Source: Pseudorasbora parva
Taxonomy: Eukaryota > Chordata > Actinopteri > Cypriniformes > Gobionidae
Assembly (NCBI RefSeq): GCF_024679245.1
Contig: NC_090177.1
Coordinates: forward strand, 28,670,675 to 28,734,674
Length of the DNA: 64,000 nt
Direction: 5' to 3'
Numbering within the stretch: position 1 is the first letter of the stretch; the number at the start of each line of letters is the position of its first letter. A program made the translations under genes and the position numbers. This document shows positions 13,330-24,478 of the stretch, piece by piece. The notes beneath the pieces were generated by a model. It worked only from the letters and a program-made list of their open reading frames with translations, made no database searches and was not told the DNA's origin.

Positions 13330-13650
13330 AGTTTATGAATATTGGTTCTGCATATATCAAAGAGATCATAAGACTCTACAGACTCCATGTGAAGACTTTG
13401 AGACACTGTGACAGAGCAAAGGGTGCACTTCACTGGACATGTCCCATGTATGCCCAAACAACAACACCCAAAAACAATTATGAAGTGGACACCACCAGGA
13501 GGACGCACGAGACAGGGAAAACCAAGGAAGATATGAGACCGATGTTTCACGAAGACCTCAATGCCGGTGTTCCATGAGAAGATGTGAAAACGTGGCCACA
13601 GATCGAATATGTTGGAGGACACATGTTGCCCAATGTGCCCAGGACAGGAC
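13330..13650 (+). pseudogene. LINE reverse transcriptase C-terminal fossil
   Basis: Read across frames, the plus strand shows the C-terminal signature of non-LTR reverse transcriptases. There is a GKPRKI block near 13515, a FHEDLNAGVP block near 13547 and DRICWRTHVAQCAQDRT near 13601-13650. This matches the known pattern of basic GRPR..W, then dl...gi.weea, then DR..WR..V..CA. The frame shifts more than once, so it is long dead. Its upstream catalytic part is missing. The opposite-strand open frame here is treated as a shadow. Confidence 0.65.
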
Positions 13651-13661
13651 ATGATGATGAT

Positions 13662-15469
13662 GTTGTCAGTTTATACATAACTGTAGGATTTATTTCTGTA
13701 AAAAACGTTGCATAATTAAATGTTAAATACATTTATTTAGTAAGTTCACAGATATGTGTGCATTCCCATTATTAAAAGTATATAATAGCAAGCTATATCA
13801 TATGAATTTGTTTGAAAATGTAGATAACTCACTTGATTTTGTGGTCACATAAATTATTTACATGCAAACGGGACGTTATAAACATTGCAACTGATCTGAT
13901 TAAGAAAAAATAATCGAATATCTGATGTCATGTGACCGAAGTGGCTTTTTGAGGCTTTTGCATCTGAACTCTTCATATACAAATACAGCTCTGGAAAAAA
14001 AAATTAAGAGACCACTTAACATTTAGAAATCCATGTTAAGTGGTCTCTTAATTTTTTTCAGAGCTATATGTACGAGAATCATACGAATTTGACAACTTGA
14101 TAAATCTTGTGAATTATTAAGACTTTGGGAATATGTTCTTACTGATTGAGCTATAGGATTTGTAAGAATAAGTAACAACAAATGCTAAATAAAATGTTTG
14201 ATAAAGGGTTCAAACCAACTCATACATACCATTACAAATATTTGCTGTTGCAGCTTTCGGTTTTCTCCGTTACTTCTCCACAAACAAGAATGGGTTGACT
14301 GAGTCCGAGAGGCCCTTTTGGTCTTTTCAGGTAAAAAAAAAAAAAAGAAAGAGAGAAAAAAGTCATAATATACAATATATAGCATTATAAAGTATACTAT
14401 TTAAATAACAATATTTGGATTTTACATTAAAATGCATTTAAAGCATGGTAATTGTTGTGGCTACTGTTTATTTACAACAAATATCACATTAAAACTACCA
14501 ATACTGTGGTAAACGCATGGCAAGTGTTGTTTTATTTTATTTTATTGTGCTTCTACTACAAATGCCACGTTGGAACTACACTAGTAATTATTATTAAATA
14601 TTAACAACTGTTTAAAGGTCTATAGCACGTCACGTGACAGTGTTAAATTACCCTATTAGCAAGGTGTGTTTATTTAGAAAGGAAAGAAATGCAAAGCCTC
14701 AGTGGAGATGATGACAGATACAATGCAGTGACTGAACATGATCGATAACGACAAGCAGAAAATACTTCATATCAAATATTAGGACAATATGTATGACTAC
14801 TCACCAACATGTGGCACACTTGATCTGATGCCAAACATCGCGATGTGTTCTGAATGAGACTTCTTCAGCGCGATTTCATACCGATAGAATTGCCGTCTAA
14901 TGTTGACGCCAAAGGTTTCCCACTGAAAGCAATTGGGTTCCCAGTTCGTCCATCGCGTGACGCCGAGGGGTCTTACCTGTGGCGTCTTCAGTGTGACGCG
15001 GATAGAGACGGTGATTGCTTTTGGGTCTTTTCTTCGCACAATTCAATCGTTTGGCCTCGGAATAGTTGGACTTTTTCAATAAAGTGTGCCTGTTGTCTGT
15101 TACAGCCTGTGTTTTATATCATATAATACGCAAATGGGTAGGTTTAGGGCGGGGTGGGGTTTGACTACTGTTTCAAACGTGTATCATAGCGTAAATAAAT
15201 GTAAATACAATTGTGCTGGCTGATTAAATTGAGAATCACACTCCAACATGTCATAATGGAAAAATTATAACCCAATAAATTCCATCATGACGATAACATG
15301 CACATGCCCAACACGTCTGTTTATGACGTCCTAGGTTTTTCATTGAAATCAGTGGATTACCCAGTACGTCGAAAAATGGCGATTTAGGGGTACCCTGTGC
15401 GTCAACAGCTGACGTCAGGGTCCCTTGACCGTTCGGCAACATTTGACGAGTAGGGGTGAGACTGTGTTG
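13662..15469 (-). repeat. Right arm of the long inverted repeat
   Basis: Reverse complement of 7277-9127, about 40 bp shorter because the GC-only expansion is absent and a few small indels differ. Differences seen by eye include ATTATGTCC versus ATTGTCC, GATATAAAG versus GATATGAAG, and CACGTG versus CAAGTG. Confidence 0.9.
13984..14065. mobile_element. Small palindromic MITE in right arm
   Basis: Mirror copy of the MITE at 8725-8803, at the equivalent position in the inverted arm, with the same AGCTCTG/CAGAGCT ends. Confidence 0.85.
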
Positions 15470-15476
15470 GCCCCAG

Positions 15477-15520
15477 TGACAGCTTTTGTATCTTTTTTTT
15501 TTTCTGAGAGTGTATAAAAA
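15477..15520. repeat. GGTACC-rich dispersed repeat, right part
   Basis: TGACAGCTTTTGTATC followed by a T-run and CTGAGAGTGTA continues the repeat broken at 7276. Confidence 0.6.
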
Positions 15521-16954
15521 TGAACGTAGTAAGCAGGCCGGACTAAAAGATTTCAATTTCAAATAAATGCTGTTCTTTTTAACTTTATATTTATTAAATA
15601 ATTCTAAAAAATATATTTAATTATTTTAAAATATTATATGAGGTTTCCACAAAAATATTGAATATTAATTTTTATTCGTTCACATACTTTAAAGTGCATA
15701 TTATAATGTTGTGCCTAAATTCACTGATTGTATTTGTATTGGTTAATGTTTATTTTGACTAAATAATAGTATAGTATAATTTGATCTCTATTACAAAACA
15801 AACAACAACAACAACAAATCCATATGACTAAATCTCAGTGCATTTGACAACCAAAAAATCAAATCCGGCAAAGCAATTGAAACATTGTTTTCCTTGAACG
15901 ACAGACAGGATCTCAAGACAGTGGGTGTCAGGGTGACTTGCTTTCGTGACCAAGTCATTATCACGCAGGAAGGATGGTTGATGGTCACTCTGATGAGTCA
16001 CCGCTAAGTTCCACCCAGGGATTCCTGAAAGGGTATGAACATCAGCTTGATTTAAAATACATCTGATGTATTTTACACAGAGAGCTGAGCCTGTAAAACT
16101 GCATATATATACAAAATATGCTGTTTAACGCAGATATCTTTAATATGCTTGCAAATGTTTCTCTTAAAGTGCCACATTATGTTTTTTTGGATAGTACCCT
16201 TCATGTACTGTGTAATGTGTAATTTTTGTTACATATTACCCCCCCCCCCACACACACACACACACACACAAAAAACAATAAAAAAAAAAACAATTCGGAA
16301 CCACCTGAAGCGAGTTGTCAATAAATCCATTCTTACTTCCAGCCTATGGTCTTAATTGGCTGCCCTTGAACAATGTGACCAGCCGTCAAACACTGCAGCT
16401 AAGAGCTGGAAGACTTTGGTTCATGTTGTCGACATGTCAAGGAGACGTTTTTTCTACTATGAAAAAGCACTAGTTTTTGCACTATGAAAGCAAATCCACT
16501 TTGCATGCACTCCAAAAGGAGGAAGACTCAGGCTTGAATTAAAATGGTAAAACCAACATTATTGTTACAGTTTGTAACACTGTGTGTACAATCGCTGAAG
16601 AAGCCTCCGGAGCTGAAATTCAGCTGTGGTAATTGGACATGTGCTGTAAAAGACACAACCGACTGGGCATTTAAGTCTCATCCTTAGACTTCAAGCCCAT
16701 GGGCAATTGGCTGAATCTCTGACAATGAGCGCTTATCAATGTCAACTTAACACTGGATTTTCTAAAGTATGAGAAGTTTGAGCATAGACTATATCCTAGA
16801 CAAAATACTGTATGTCCAAGAGTTTTACACACCATTTTGTTTTTGAAGAGACATTGGCATTACATTGTCATGCTCCTAAACATGACGTTGAACAAAACAT
16901 AATGTGCTGTCCAGACCTTCTGGCGTCACTCTGAAGGTCCAGCTACACGAGAAT
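15521..16954. other. AT-rich sequence without gene
   Basis: Only simple sequence stands out: a C-run followed by (CA)n at about 16239-16270 and an A-rich tract after it. No coding signal seen. Confidence 0.4.
16239..16270. repeat. Poly(C)/(CA)n tract
   Basis: Eleven or so C residues followed by CA repeats. Confidence 0.95.
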
Positions 16955-17125
16955 AGGGCCATCTGACCAATCAGAGCAGAGTAGACCAATCACAACAGAC
17001 TAGGCCATCTGACCAATCAGAGCAGAGTAGACCAATCACAACAGACTGGGCCATCTGAAAAATCAGAGCAGAGTAGACCAATCACAACAGACTGGGCCAT
17101 CTGACCAATCCGAGCACAGTAGGCT
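16955..17125. repeat. 46-bp minisatellite with paired CCAAT motifs
   Basis: Roughly 3.5 copies of a 46-bp unit of the form GGGCCATCTGACCAATCAGA followed by GCAGAGTAGACCAATCACAA. Most units carry two CCAAT boxes; one has AAAAATC in place of the first. No gene start is evident next to it. Confidence 0.85.
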
Positions 17126-17681
17126 ATCAGAAACAAGGATTCTGAAGAGACTGAATGCTTTATTGAACCGTTTTAGACACTGTGATGCTGCAATGTATAT
17201 TATGAGAAAAACGAAATGTTTTTTGACCTTGGATGCATGTAAACCTATTGCAGGAGACCTAACCTCCAGCAGCATTATTAACATAAGGGGGGCTTTATTA
17301 AAACAAACATATACATAAAATACAAAACAAATGAGAAATATGAAATATACGGTAAAGGAATATGGCAAAAATAAAATATGTGAATAGCATAAATAATTCT
17401 TGTAATAATTCATATATCCATACTGGTATAGTTTGTGACACTTTGTTCTGAAACTAGAGAAACTGTCACCTGCAGAGAAAACTAGAGAAAAGAGAAAACT
17501 GTCAAAAAACTGAAACTGAACTGAAACTGAAACTAGAGTAAACTGTCATCTGTCTGAGATGTAGCTCATGACTGATGGGACACTAATGGGACACTGCCTC
17601 TAAACATCCAGCAACATTGTGGACCCATGCACAAAATCAATATGCACTCAAAAAGCAGATAAATACTTTGGTCAATGAATG
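17126..17681. other. AT-rich sequence, no gene recognised
   Basis: Contains short repeats of GAAACTGAAACTAGAG near 17500. No coding signal. Confidence 0.4.
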
Positions 17682-17685
17682 TTAA

Positions 17686-18186
17686 AGGTGCCCTAGAATG
17701 AAAAAAAAAATGCAACCTTGCCATAATGATATAATATGGACATCACATACTGTGAGTCTCAAACACCATTGCCTACTTCTTTATTTAAATATTGTGCATG
17801 AAAAACACTATATGATCTGAAAACACCAATAAACAAGTAGGCTGCATTTTATCAATTACCATTTGAGATGTTTTGCTTAAAGTGTCTTTCAGTCGGTCTG
17901 TGTTCTGTCAGAACGGTCAGGACTCACAAGCCTGCTTTGCTGAACAACTGAACTGCTGTGGGCTGTGAGCTGCTGAAATAAGCCAATCAGAGCAGAGCTC
18001 AACATTAATATTCATGACCCTTCCAAATAAGGCAAAAACAGAGCATTGCATCCTAGGGATATTTATAGGAGTTTTAAATGAACCTGTAAAACTGTAAAAA
18101 AATAAGCCCTTAAATAAGCCACATACCCTCTATGTAGATATCAGAGAACAATTTAACATATTGTTTCAAATCATTCTAGGGCACCT
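17686..18186. mobile_element. TTAA-flanked non-autonomous DNA transposon, complete
   Basis: Perfect terminal inverted repeats AGGTGCCCTAGAATGA and TCATTCTAGGGCACCT, each flanked by TTAA (17682-17685 and 18187-18190). It is 501 bp with no coding capacity. TTAA target choice is known for piggyBac and Kolobok groups. The AGG start resembles the THAP-carrying TTAA elements elsewhere in the window, so Kolobok-like is the better guess. Confidence 0.85.
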
Positions 18187-18190
18187 TTAA

Positions 18191-19562
18191 ATCAGTAAAT
18201 GTATTTGTGAAGCAGAATATTTTAAGTGTATCTGCAGGCATATTTGTGTATTTAAATGTAATTTAGGTTCTGATATAAATACCGGCTGTTTCAAATGTGT
18301 TTGCCCTGACCAATAATCAGTTTAAAATGCTAAATTTGTTAAAATACCATACAATATTTTGAGGTTAGAGTTAATATAATCAAGTTGTTTATTGAATTTA
18401 ATTGAATCATTCTGAATTCAATTTCAAGAATTCTAGACAATCAAATCACAAATTAATTATTTACTGTAAACCCAATGTTATACCTCAAATTTGACTACTT
18501 TAGAGATATTTTGAGAAAATAAAGAAAAACAACTTTCAAAGAAATAACACAATTGCATCCAACCTCAAAGGCAATGACTAAAAAGATTCTGAAATGGACT
18601 GCCCAGAAATATTTGGCAATAGGGAAATGAAAAGGCTAAGCTAATTTATTTTCAATATTAATATCATTTTCTGAGAACAGGAAGCCGTTAAATTGGCAAA
18701 GCAGCCTTTCTTTTAGCAAGGTATCCAGGCAACTGGACACACATAAGATCAGCATCTCACCATAGCTTTTAAATCTTAAATGGTTTCAGAGATCCTGAGC
18801 AGACTAGTTCAAGGGTAAATACCTAAAAAGAAATGTTATTCATAAAGTTATACCCTTTATAATTCACCAAAATAAGAAAAGTATAGAAAATTCAATGACC
18901 TGCAGAATGCTTTATGCCAGCTGCTTTGTCATACTGTCTAATCACGCTCCAATATTTCCATACAGATTCAGTAAATTCTTTGAAAAACCTTCAAAATGTA
19001 GTTCTGGAAAACTACATGTGATGCTAAATGAAAAGAGGAGCAGATTCAATCCTGAATTCCTTTGACCAAAAATAAATTGATAATAAACAAGTATATGATG
19101 TGAAAGCATTCATAAGCTTTCACACTTGTTTCAAAGGACTCTGCAGTCATACACACAGTCACAAATCACCCCCACTGAGATATTATCAACCCGCTATGTA
19201 TTAATGAACAGCTCCAATCCATGCATCCCTTGATCCCCTCTCCTCTCTTTCATTTGTTCTCCATTTCTTTCAGTACATCTCCTCTCTTTTGACTCTTCCT
19301 GTTGGCTCCTCATCTGTTCTTCTCCCTCTTTGATTTCCCACTCCAAGCCAAAACACATTACATCTCAAACACAAAACACTCTCACGCCGTACTTTGCATC
19401 TGACGTCTGTAAACAAGTACAGTCCTGCCGTACCCATCGTCCTTCATGTCTGATCTATTGTGGCGTTCTCTCAGCTAGCACACACTGCTCTCCCTTGCTG
19501 AATATGTCACACTGCCTAGAAGTATAGCTACATTTAGAAAGATGTTTTGTAAAAATAACTGT
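18191..19562. other. AT-rich sequence, no gene recognised
   Basis: No coding signal, RNA gene or element ends recognised. A pyrimidine-rich (CTC/TTC) stretch lies at about 19235-19350. Confidence 0.4.
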
Positions 19563-19692
19563 TGTCAGACTCTTACGCTGTTGACGCAGTGCAAACCGCG
19601 CAGCACTACCAGAACGCAGACTTACCATTGGCCAACACTGTTCATGTGAGCACCATGACGCGTGCGTAAGTCAACAGCGTAAGAGTCTGACA
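19563..19692. repeat. 130-bp inverted repeat with perfect 23-bp arms
   Basis: TGTCAGACTCTTACGCTGTT plus GAC at the left is exactly complementary to the right arm ending AAGAGTCTGACA at 19692. The 84-bp spacer is GC-richer than its surroundings. It looks like a MITE or part of a larger one. Confidence 0.8.
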
Positions 19693-19941
19693 CAGGCAAG
19701 AAGAAATGTATGTTATTTTTGTTTGTTTTCAAACACAAAAAGTATATTTGTCGCTTCATAAAATGAATACTGTTGTCACATGGACTACTTTAATGATGTC
19801 TTTACTACCTTTCAGGACCTTGAAAATGTTAATTAAATCTATGGAGGGGTCCGAGAGCTCTCGCATTTCATCAAAAATCTTCTTTTGTGTTCTGAAAATG
19901 AACGAAGGTCTTACGGGTTTGGAACAACATGAGGTTGAGTA

Positions 19942-20397
19942 TAGGATAGAGCGGGGCACAATTTAACACAAGGTTAGTTGTAACACACATGGTTTAAATA
20001 TTTCTACACATGCTAGGATGACGAAACTTGGTGTATTTAGTTACTATAACAACATTATTTAGAGAAAAAATTGCATCAAAATTAAAAAATCTTTGGAATA
20101 TATAACTGAACATTTATTTAACCATTGCAAAAAAAATCTAATTTGTTAAGTAGAACACAAATGATAATTTGATGATAACAAATGAAGGCTAACAAAATCT
20201 GTGAGAGTAAAAAAAAAAAAAAAAAAACATGCACAGACAAATCCATATTAAACACTGCGGCTTGTCTTGAGACATGAAACGATCGGTTTGTGTGAGAAAC
20301 CAAACTGTATTTATATAATTGTTTGCCTCTAATAAGCCATTATGTCCAACAGCTTTTAGCACGCAATAACTTCCAATGGGTGAGTTTTTTTTTTAAA

Positions 20398-20485
<88 letters not shown>

Positions 20486-20698
20486 TTAAGCTGTCAAATG
20501 GTCTTGTTACAATTTGCCCCACCTATGGAGTATGTTGTCACATTTAGCTTCCATTCTTTTAGGGTAAATCAGGAAAAAGTATAGACTGTGTTAATGGAGG
20601 TAATGCAATTAATTTACTACAAAATAAATACTCTGAACCACATATTTACACAGACTGAAAAAGTTAAAAAGTGTTAGGTTGTTCCCCGCTCTCCCCTA
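19942..20698. mobile_element. Nested element with AGAGCGGGG terminal repeats
   Basis: The left end TAGGATAGAGCGGGG and the reverse complement of the right end, TAGGGGAGAGCGGGG, form an inverted pair. Inside lie ATTTAACAC/GTTGTAACAC motifs and a long (ATT)n array. No coding capacity. It splits the TTAA-type element around it. The target duplication is ambiguous (TA or AGT). Confidence 0.6.
20397..20484. repeat. (ATT)n microsatellite
   Basis: About 88 bp of uninterrupted ATT triplets. Confidence 0.98.
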
Positions 20699-20725
20699 GT
20701 TAATGCCATAATTGAAATTTTTGGG

Positions 20726-20773
20726 TGAACTAATCCTTTAACCCAAACATATTTGGGTTAAAGGATTAGTTCA
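20726..20773. repeat. Perfect 22-bp hairpin joining two TTAA element ends
   Basis: TGAACTAATCCTTTAACCCA plus AA at 20726-20747 is exactly complementary to 20752-20773 with a 4-nt loop. Each half is a terminus of the TTAA/GTTAGTTCACCC-type family, placed head to head. Confidence 0.85.
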
Positions 20774-22329
20774 AATTAAAAAAAATATTTAATATGAGTG
20801 AATAATGACGCCCATGTTGATTCAGATCAGAAATTCAGTTTCGACCAAAAGAAGGAAATCCTACTGGTTGCCCATTTGTATTTGCGGTGTAAGGAAAAAT
20901 ATATTAAAAGACCTCTTCATTTAAAAACTGAATTGTTGGCATGCCAATGTTTGTGTCAGTCTGAACAGATTCGCTAACAAGCTTTGTGTTGTTGCAAACA
21001 GTCCTGAAGACTGGCAGAAGTGAACAAAATTGCTAAAAACAGTACGTAATTATTATTAAATTGCAACTAATTCATTTCCACAAATTAGATTGCATCTCAC
21101 CATTGTTTTTATTTAAGTCAGAACCATTAGTTTATTTTTTTTGAATGATTAAATGCTAGAAACACGGCGGGACTTTAATTTGAAGATATAAATAGGCAGG
21201 AATGAAAAATAACTGCAAGTGAATAAACTCTAAAACCTGCATCTAAGAATTAAGCTAATAAGTATGTGATATGTATGCAGCATAACTCAGGTTAATTGTG
21301 TGCCAGATAATGCATCAACCATTAAAATAGACTAGTAGTTCTTTAGCTTCAAACACTGTACAACAATTGAGTCAAGAAAAAGAGAGACTGAAACTCCCAA
21401 AAAATACAAAACCCTAACTTTAAAAACAACAGAGATATTAGTAATTTGTCATTTCAAACAGATACAAAGGCTTAAACCAAGCATATCTTGCAGACCAGAG
21501 TTGTTATACAAGGCACTTTGTAAGTTCTTTGGCACATACACTTGTAACAGAAGAGTTAACAGTCCATTTAGATGACTAGGATCGGCTCTCTTCTGGAAAG
21601 CTCTAATTACAAAAGCCAACTACTAAACTTGGTATGACACATAATTACATGAATTATGGGAACAGTGTGTTAGAGAGACTTATTAATGGGAGGTTCAGTG
21701 ATGTGTGAAGTCTTCCGGTTGACGATTAACTCTGAGGTAGAGCTTGATATTATTTTATAAAATGTGATAAATTTTCCACTTTGCTGCCAACAGGTCTGAT
21801 GATTACTTTCTACTAAAGAGAACTTGAACTTTATGTAAAGAAATAAGAGAAAGTATGAAAATGGGCAGACAGGACAGGAATTTAAATTTGATTTTAAAGC
21901 TTTTAACATGACTGCAGTTACCGAAGCATCCATCATGATTTCATGACTTGGTGACTTCTGAAAGATTCTGCATAAGCTGAAATGAGAGAGAGAAAAGTGA
22001 TTTTCACACTGCGCTTAATCCTAGGTAAGGCGACATTTCAGACTTTGAGAGGTTGTTAGCACCACTAACCCAGCTCCAGAGCACCCCTTTTGATTAGTTA
22101 ACTCCCAATTGCAGAACCAAAGGTGTGCAGTGAGAAGTGATACTGTGTGAGAATGATGCAGCAAGTTTAGCAACATACGATCAATCATAAACTGCCTCAG
22201 TGCTTACCAAGCTACAAACTGTGACTGGAATAGTCACAAATAACAAGATTTTTTTTTTTTTTTTTTTTTTTCAGTTTATGCGATAAAAACAAAAATAACA
22301 GGGATTTTTTTTTTTTGGCAGGGATATTT
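20774..22329. other. AT-rich sequence, no gene recognised
   Basis: No coding signal recognised. T-runs at about 22249-22271. Confidence 0.4.
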
Positions 22330-22601
22330 TATATGTACACAAAATGCCTATTTCTCTCAAATTTGTCCAGAAATCTGTCCAGTCTAAATCTGTGTTAGTG
22401 AGCACTTCTCCTTTGCTGAGGTAATCCATCCACCTCACAGGTGTGGCATATTAGACAGCATGATTATTGCACAGGTGTGCCTTAGGCTGGCCACAATAAA
22501 AGGCCACTCTAAAATGTGCAGTTTTATCACAAAGCACAATGACACAGATGTCGCAAGTTTTGAGTGAGCATGGAATTGGCATTCTGACTGCAGGAATATC
22601 C

Positions 22602-23159
22602 TAGCCTAGAAATCTAGACGCACCCTAGCGGCAGCAAATTTAATTTGCCCGCAAGTGTGGTCTAGCAACTCTCAATTCCTATCTGAGCTGTATTCCTCAG
22701 AATCTGGACGGCCCAATCACATCGTGTAGGTAGGCTATAGAGTCGGCGGGCGGGGCCATAATGACGACGGCCGAGTTGCGTTTGCGTGCTTCTAGTAACA
22801 CAGTCTTCTAGTAAACACAGAAACTGGCGAACGGCGGTCTTTCGAATCAGCTCTGCCCGCGCCTCCGGAAGACTTGGAGTTAAGCTTTCCTCTGAGAAAA
22901 GAACAAAGAGCGGCACTGAAGTCATTCTTAAAAAGGGAAGATGTGTTCGGAGTTTAGCCGACCGGATACGGCGAATGTTTAATCAGTCAGCGAGGAGCGA
23001 GCTCCCCTTCACCGTCGTTGCTCCGGTTGGTGTACCGCTATCCTATCGCGTGCAGAGGGAGTTTGAAAGACAGCCGTTTATCCCGCCCCTCGGATTGAGC
23101 CCTGTCTATGGTGAGTTTCCAGACCAAACATCTTGATGTGGGTCTGGCTTGTCAGGCTA
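22602..23159. mobile_element. Inserted element A (TAGCCT...AGGCTA)
   Basis: 558 bp with imperfect inverted ends (TAGCCTAGAAATCTAGACGCA versus TAGCCTGACAAGCCAGACCCA, about 15 of 21 matching). It is flanked by the 9-mer GGAATATCC on both sides (22593-22601 and 23160-23168). GC-richer than its neighbours. A diverged, truncated relative lies inverted at 32182-32470. Open frames here carry no recognised domain. A hAT- or Mutator-type non-autonomous transposon is possible. Confidence 0.75.
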
Positions 23160-23168
23160 GGAATATCC

Positions 23169-24378
23169 TAGACTGGCTCTGCCCTCCTAAATACTTCCGC
23201 TCAATTTTCATTTTCCTTCAGTACTACGTCTGGGACTGCTGTGTAGTCTTAGGTTTTCTCCGAACAAATTTTTACCGGTCCAATCAGCGAACAGAGAGAG
23301 TGGCTGAGAACGATGGCGTTGATGTCGAGCGCTAGTTTGAGATGTAGTTCAGTAATGACAACGGAGAAAGATGCAAACAAAACCATTCATTCCGTTGTGG
23401 CACCGCTGCCGAATTTCCAGAAGTTAAAGCCCCGAGCAATAACATTCTTTGCTGGGGTTTGTTGGTGGCCCTACAACGGGGTAAATTCGGGAAAAGTTTG
23501 ATTTTCCAGATCGGAAAATCAGTTGGCTGAAGCTATTCGGACGGTAACTGTTTCTCGTGGGGTCGGAAGGTATTGCCATCATTTAAGTTACAGGGACTGG
23601 TCAGTTATTTTATTGCCGTCCGTTTCTCACCACCCGCGTAAAAATCCCCGGCCGAGTTACCTACTGCTTTTGACAAACGCAAGGTCGTGTTGATGTAATA
23701 GCTGTCCGAATCCACATCTCTTGAGTTTTCAACAATATATCACTTCAAAATTCACTGTTTGTAATCATTTTTGACCACTGCAGAGCACCATACGGTTGCT
23801 TTGCTGTTATTAGGATGCATTGTATTTCTGTATTTAGAAATAGACTTGTATTTCCTTAAAATGCTGGCAAGTATTTAGAAGAGCAATATATTTCACCACC
23901 GCTCAAACAAATTAAAATAAAAGCACTTAAACATTTGAATTGGTCCGTTATTTATAGCAGCATTTATTATCATACCAAGCATATGACATTTTATTTACAG
24001 CATACAATCACGTTACGGACCACGTGAGCGCCGCGTTCCCGATCACAAAACTCTCCTCTCCACCGTGGCGTGAATAAATCACAATCCGAATGCACGAGTT
24101 TTAGGTTTTATCCTATAGTTTTATTACTGAGATGGCATGCACATGTGCACTTTTATTTTGTCGGATTTCCATGAGTGAAACAGGCGAAGGTCGCATGACA
24201 TATGTCACGACCAAATGTAAGCGATTGGATATGGCAGATCCAGAGGGGCTCAGGGCAGATCCAATAGTTTTAAACCTCAACAGGGTGCCCGCCTTCGCAG
24301 AAATAAACCCTTGTCAATGGAGAGTGGCCAGACTCTATGTACAAATTAAATGTACGAGAGTCTGGTAAAACCAGGCTA
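23169..24378. mobile_element. Inserted element B (TAGACT...AGGCTA)
   Basis: 1210 bp, starting TAGACTGGCTCT and ending with the complement of TAGCCTGGTTTTACC. Flanked by GGAATATCC (23160-23168) and GGAATGTCC (24379-24387). It lies directly beside element A and shares the central 9-mer with it. No recognised protein domain. Confidence 0.7.
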
Positions 24379-24478
24379 GGAATGTCCCCCATACCAGAGC
24401 TGTTGACCGTGAACTGAATGTTCATCTCATAAGCTGTCTCAAAATGCGTTTCAGAGAATATGGCAGTACATCAAACAT

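Larger units (their letters stand above)
19700..20745 (-). mobile_element. TTAA-type non-autonomous element, split by an insertion
   Basis: The left part (about 19770-19941, with GGTCTTACGGGTTTGGAACA) and right part (about 20699-20741, TTTTTGGGTGAACTAATCCT followed by TTAA) fit one element. The family recurs at 41.9-42.3 kb and 51.17-51.44 kb. The interior is interrupted by the element at 19942-20698. The left outer end is not defined. Confidence 0.6.
22330..24478 (+). pseudogene. Tc1-like transposon 5' part, interrupted
   Basis: The first piece, 22330-22592, carries the leader and the start of a transposase: ATG at 22539 gives MTQMSQVLSEHGIGILTAG. The sequence resumes at 24388 with CAGAGCTGTTGACCGTGAAC and ...CAGTACATCAAACATC near 24478, the helix-turn-helix region. 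Between the pieces are two inserted elements. The resumed frame carries indels and stops, and everything after the DNA-binding region is missing. Family assignment rests on recalled fish Tc1 copies with the same CACCTCACAGGTGTGGCATA leader. Confidence 0.7.

Noticed and set aside
13242..13652. 136-codon minus-strand open frame
   Set aside because: The plus strand carries LINE C-terminal motifs; this frame is the complement.
20323..20547. Open frame with a long tyrosine run
   Set aside because: Translation of an (ATT)n microsatellite; no start context or domain.
22786..23136. 116-codon open frame inside element A as a transposase
   Set aside because: No DDE or DNA-binding motif, no start context, and the diverged copy at 32.2 kb does not preserve the frame.
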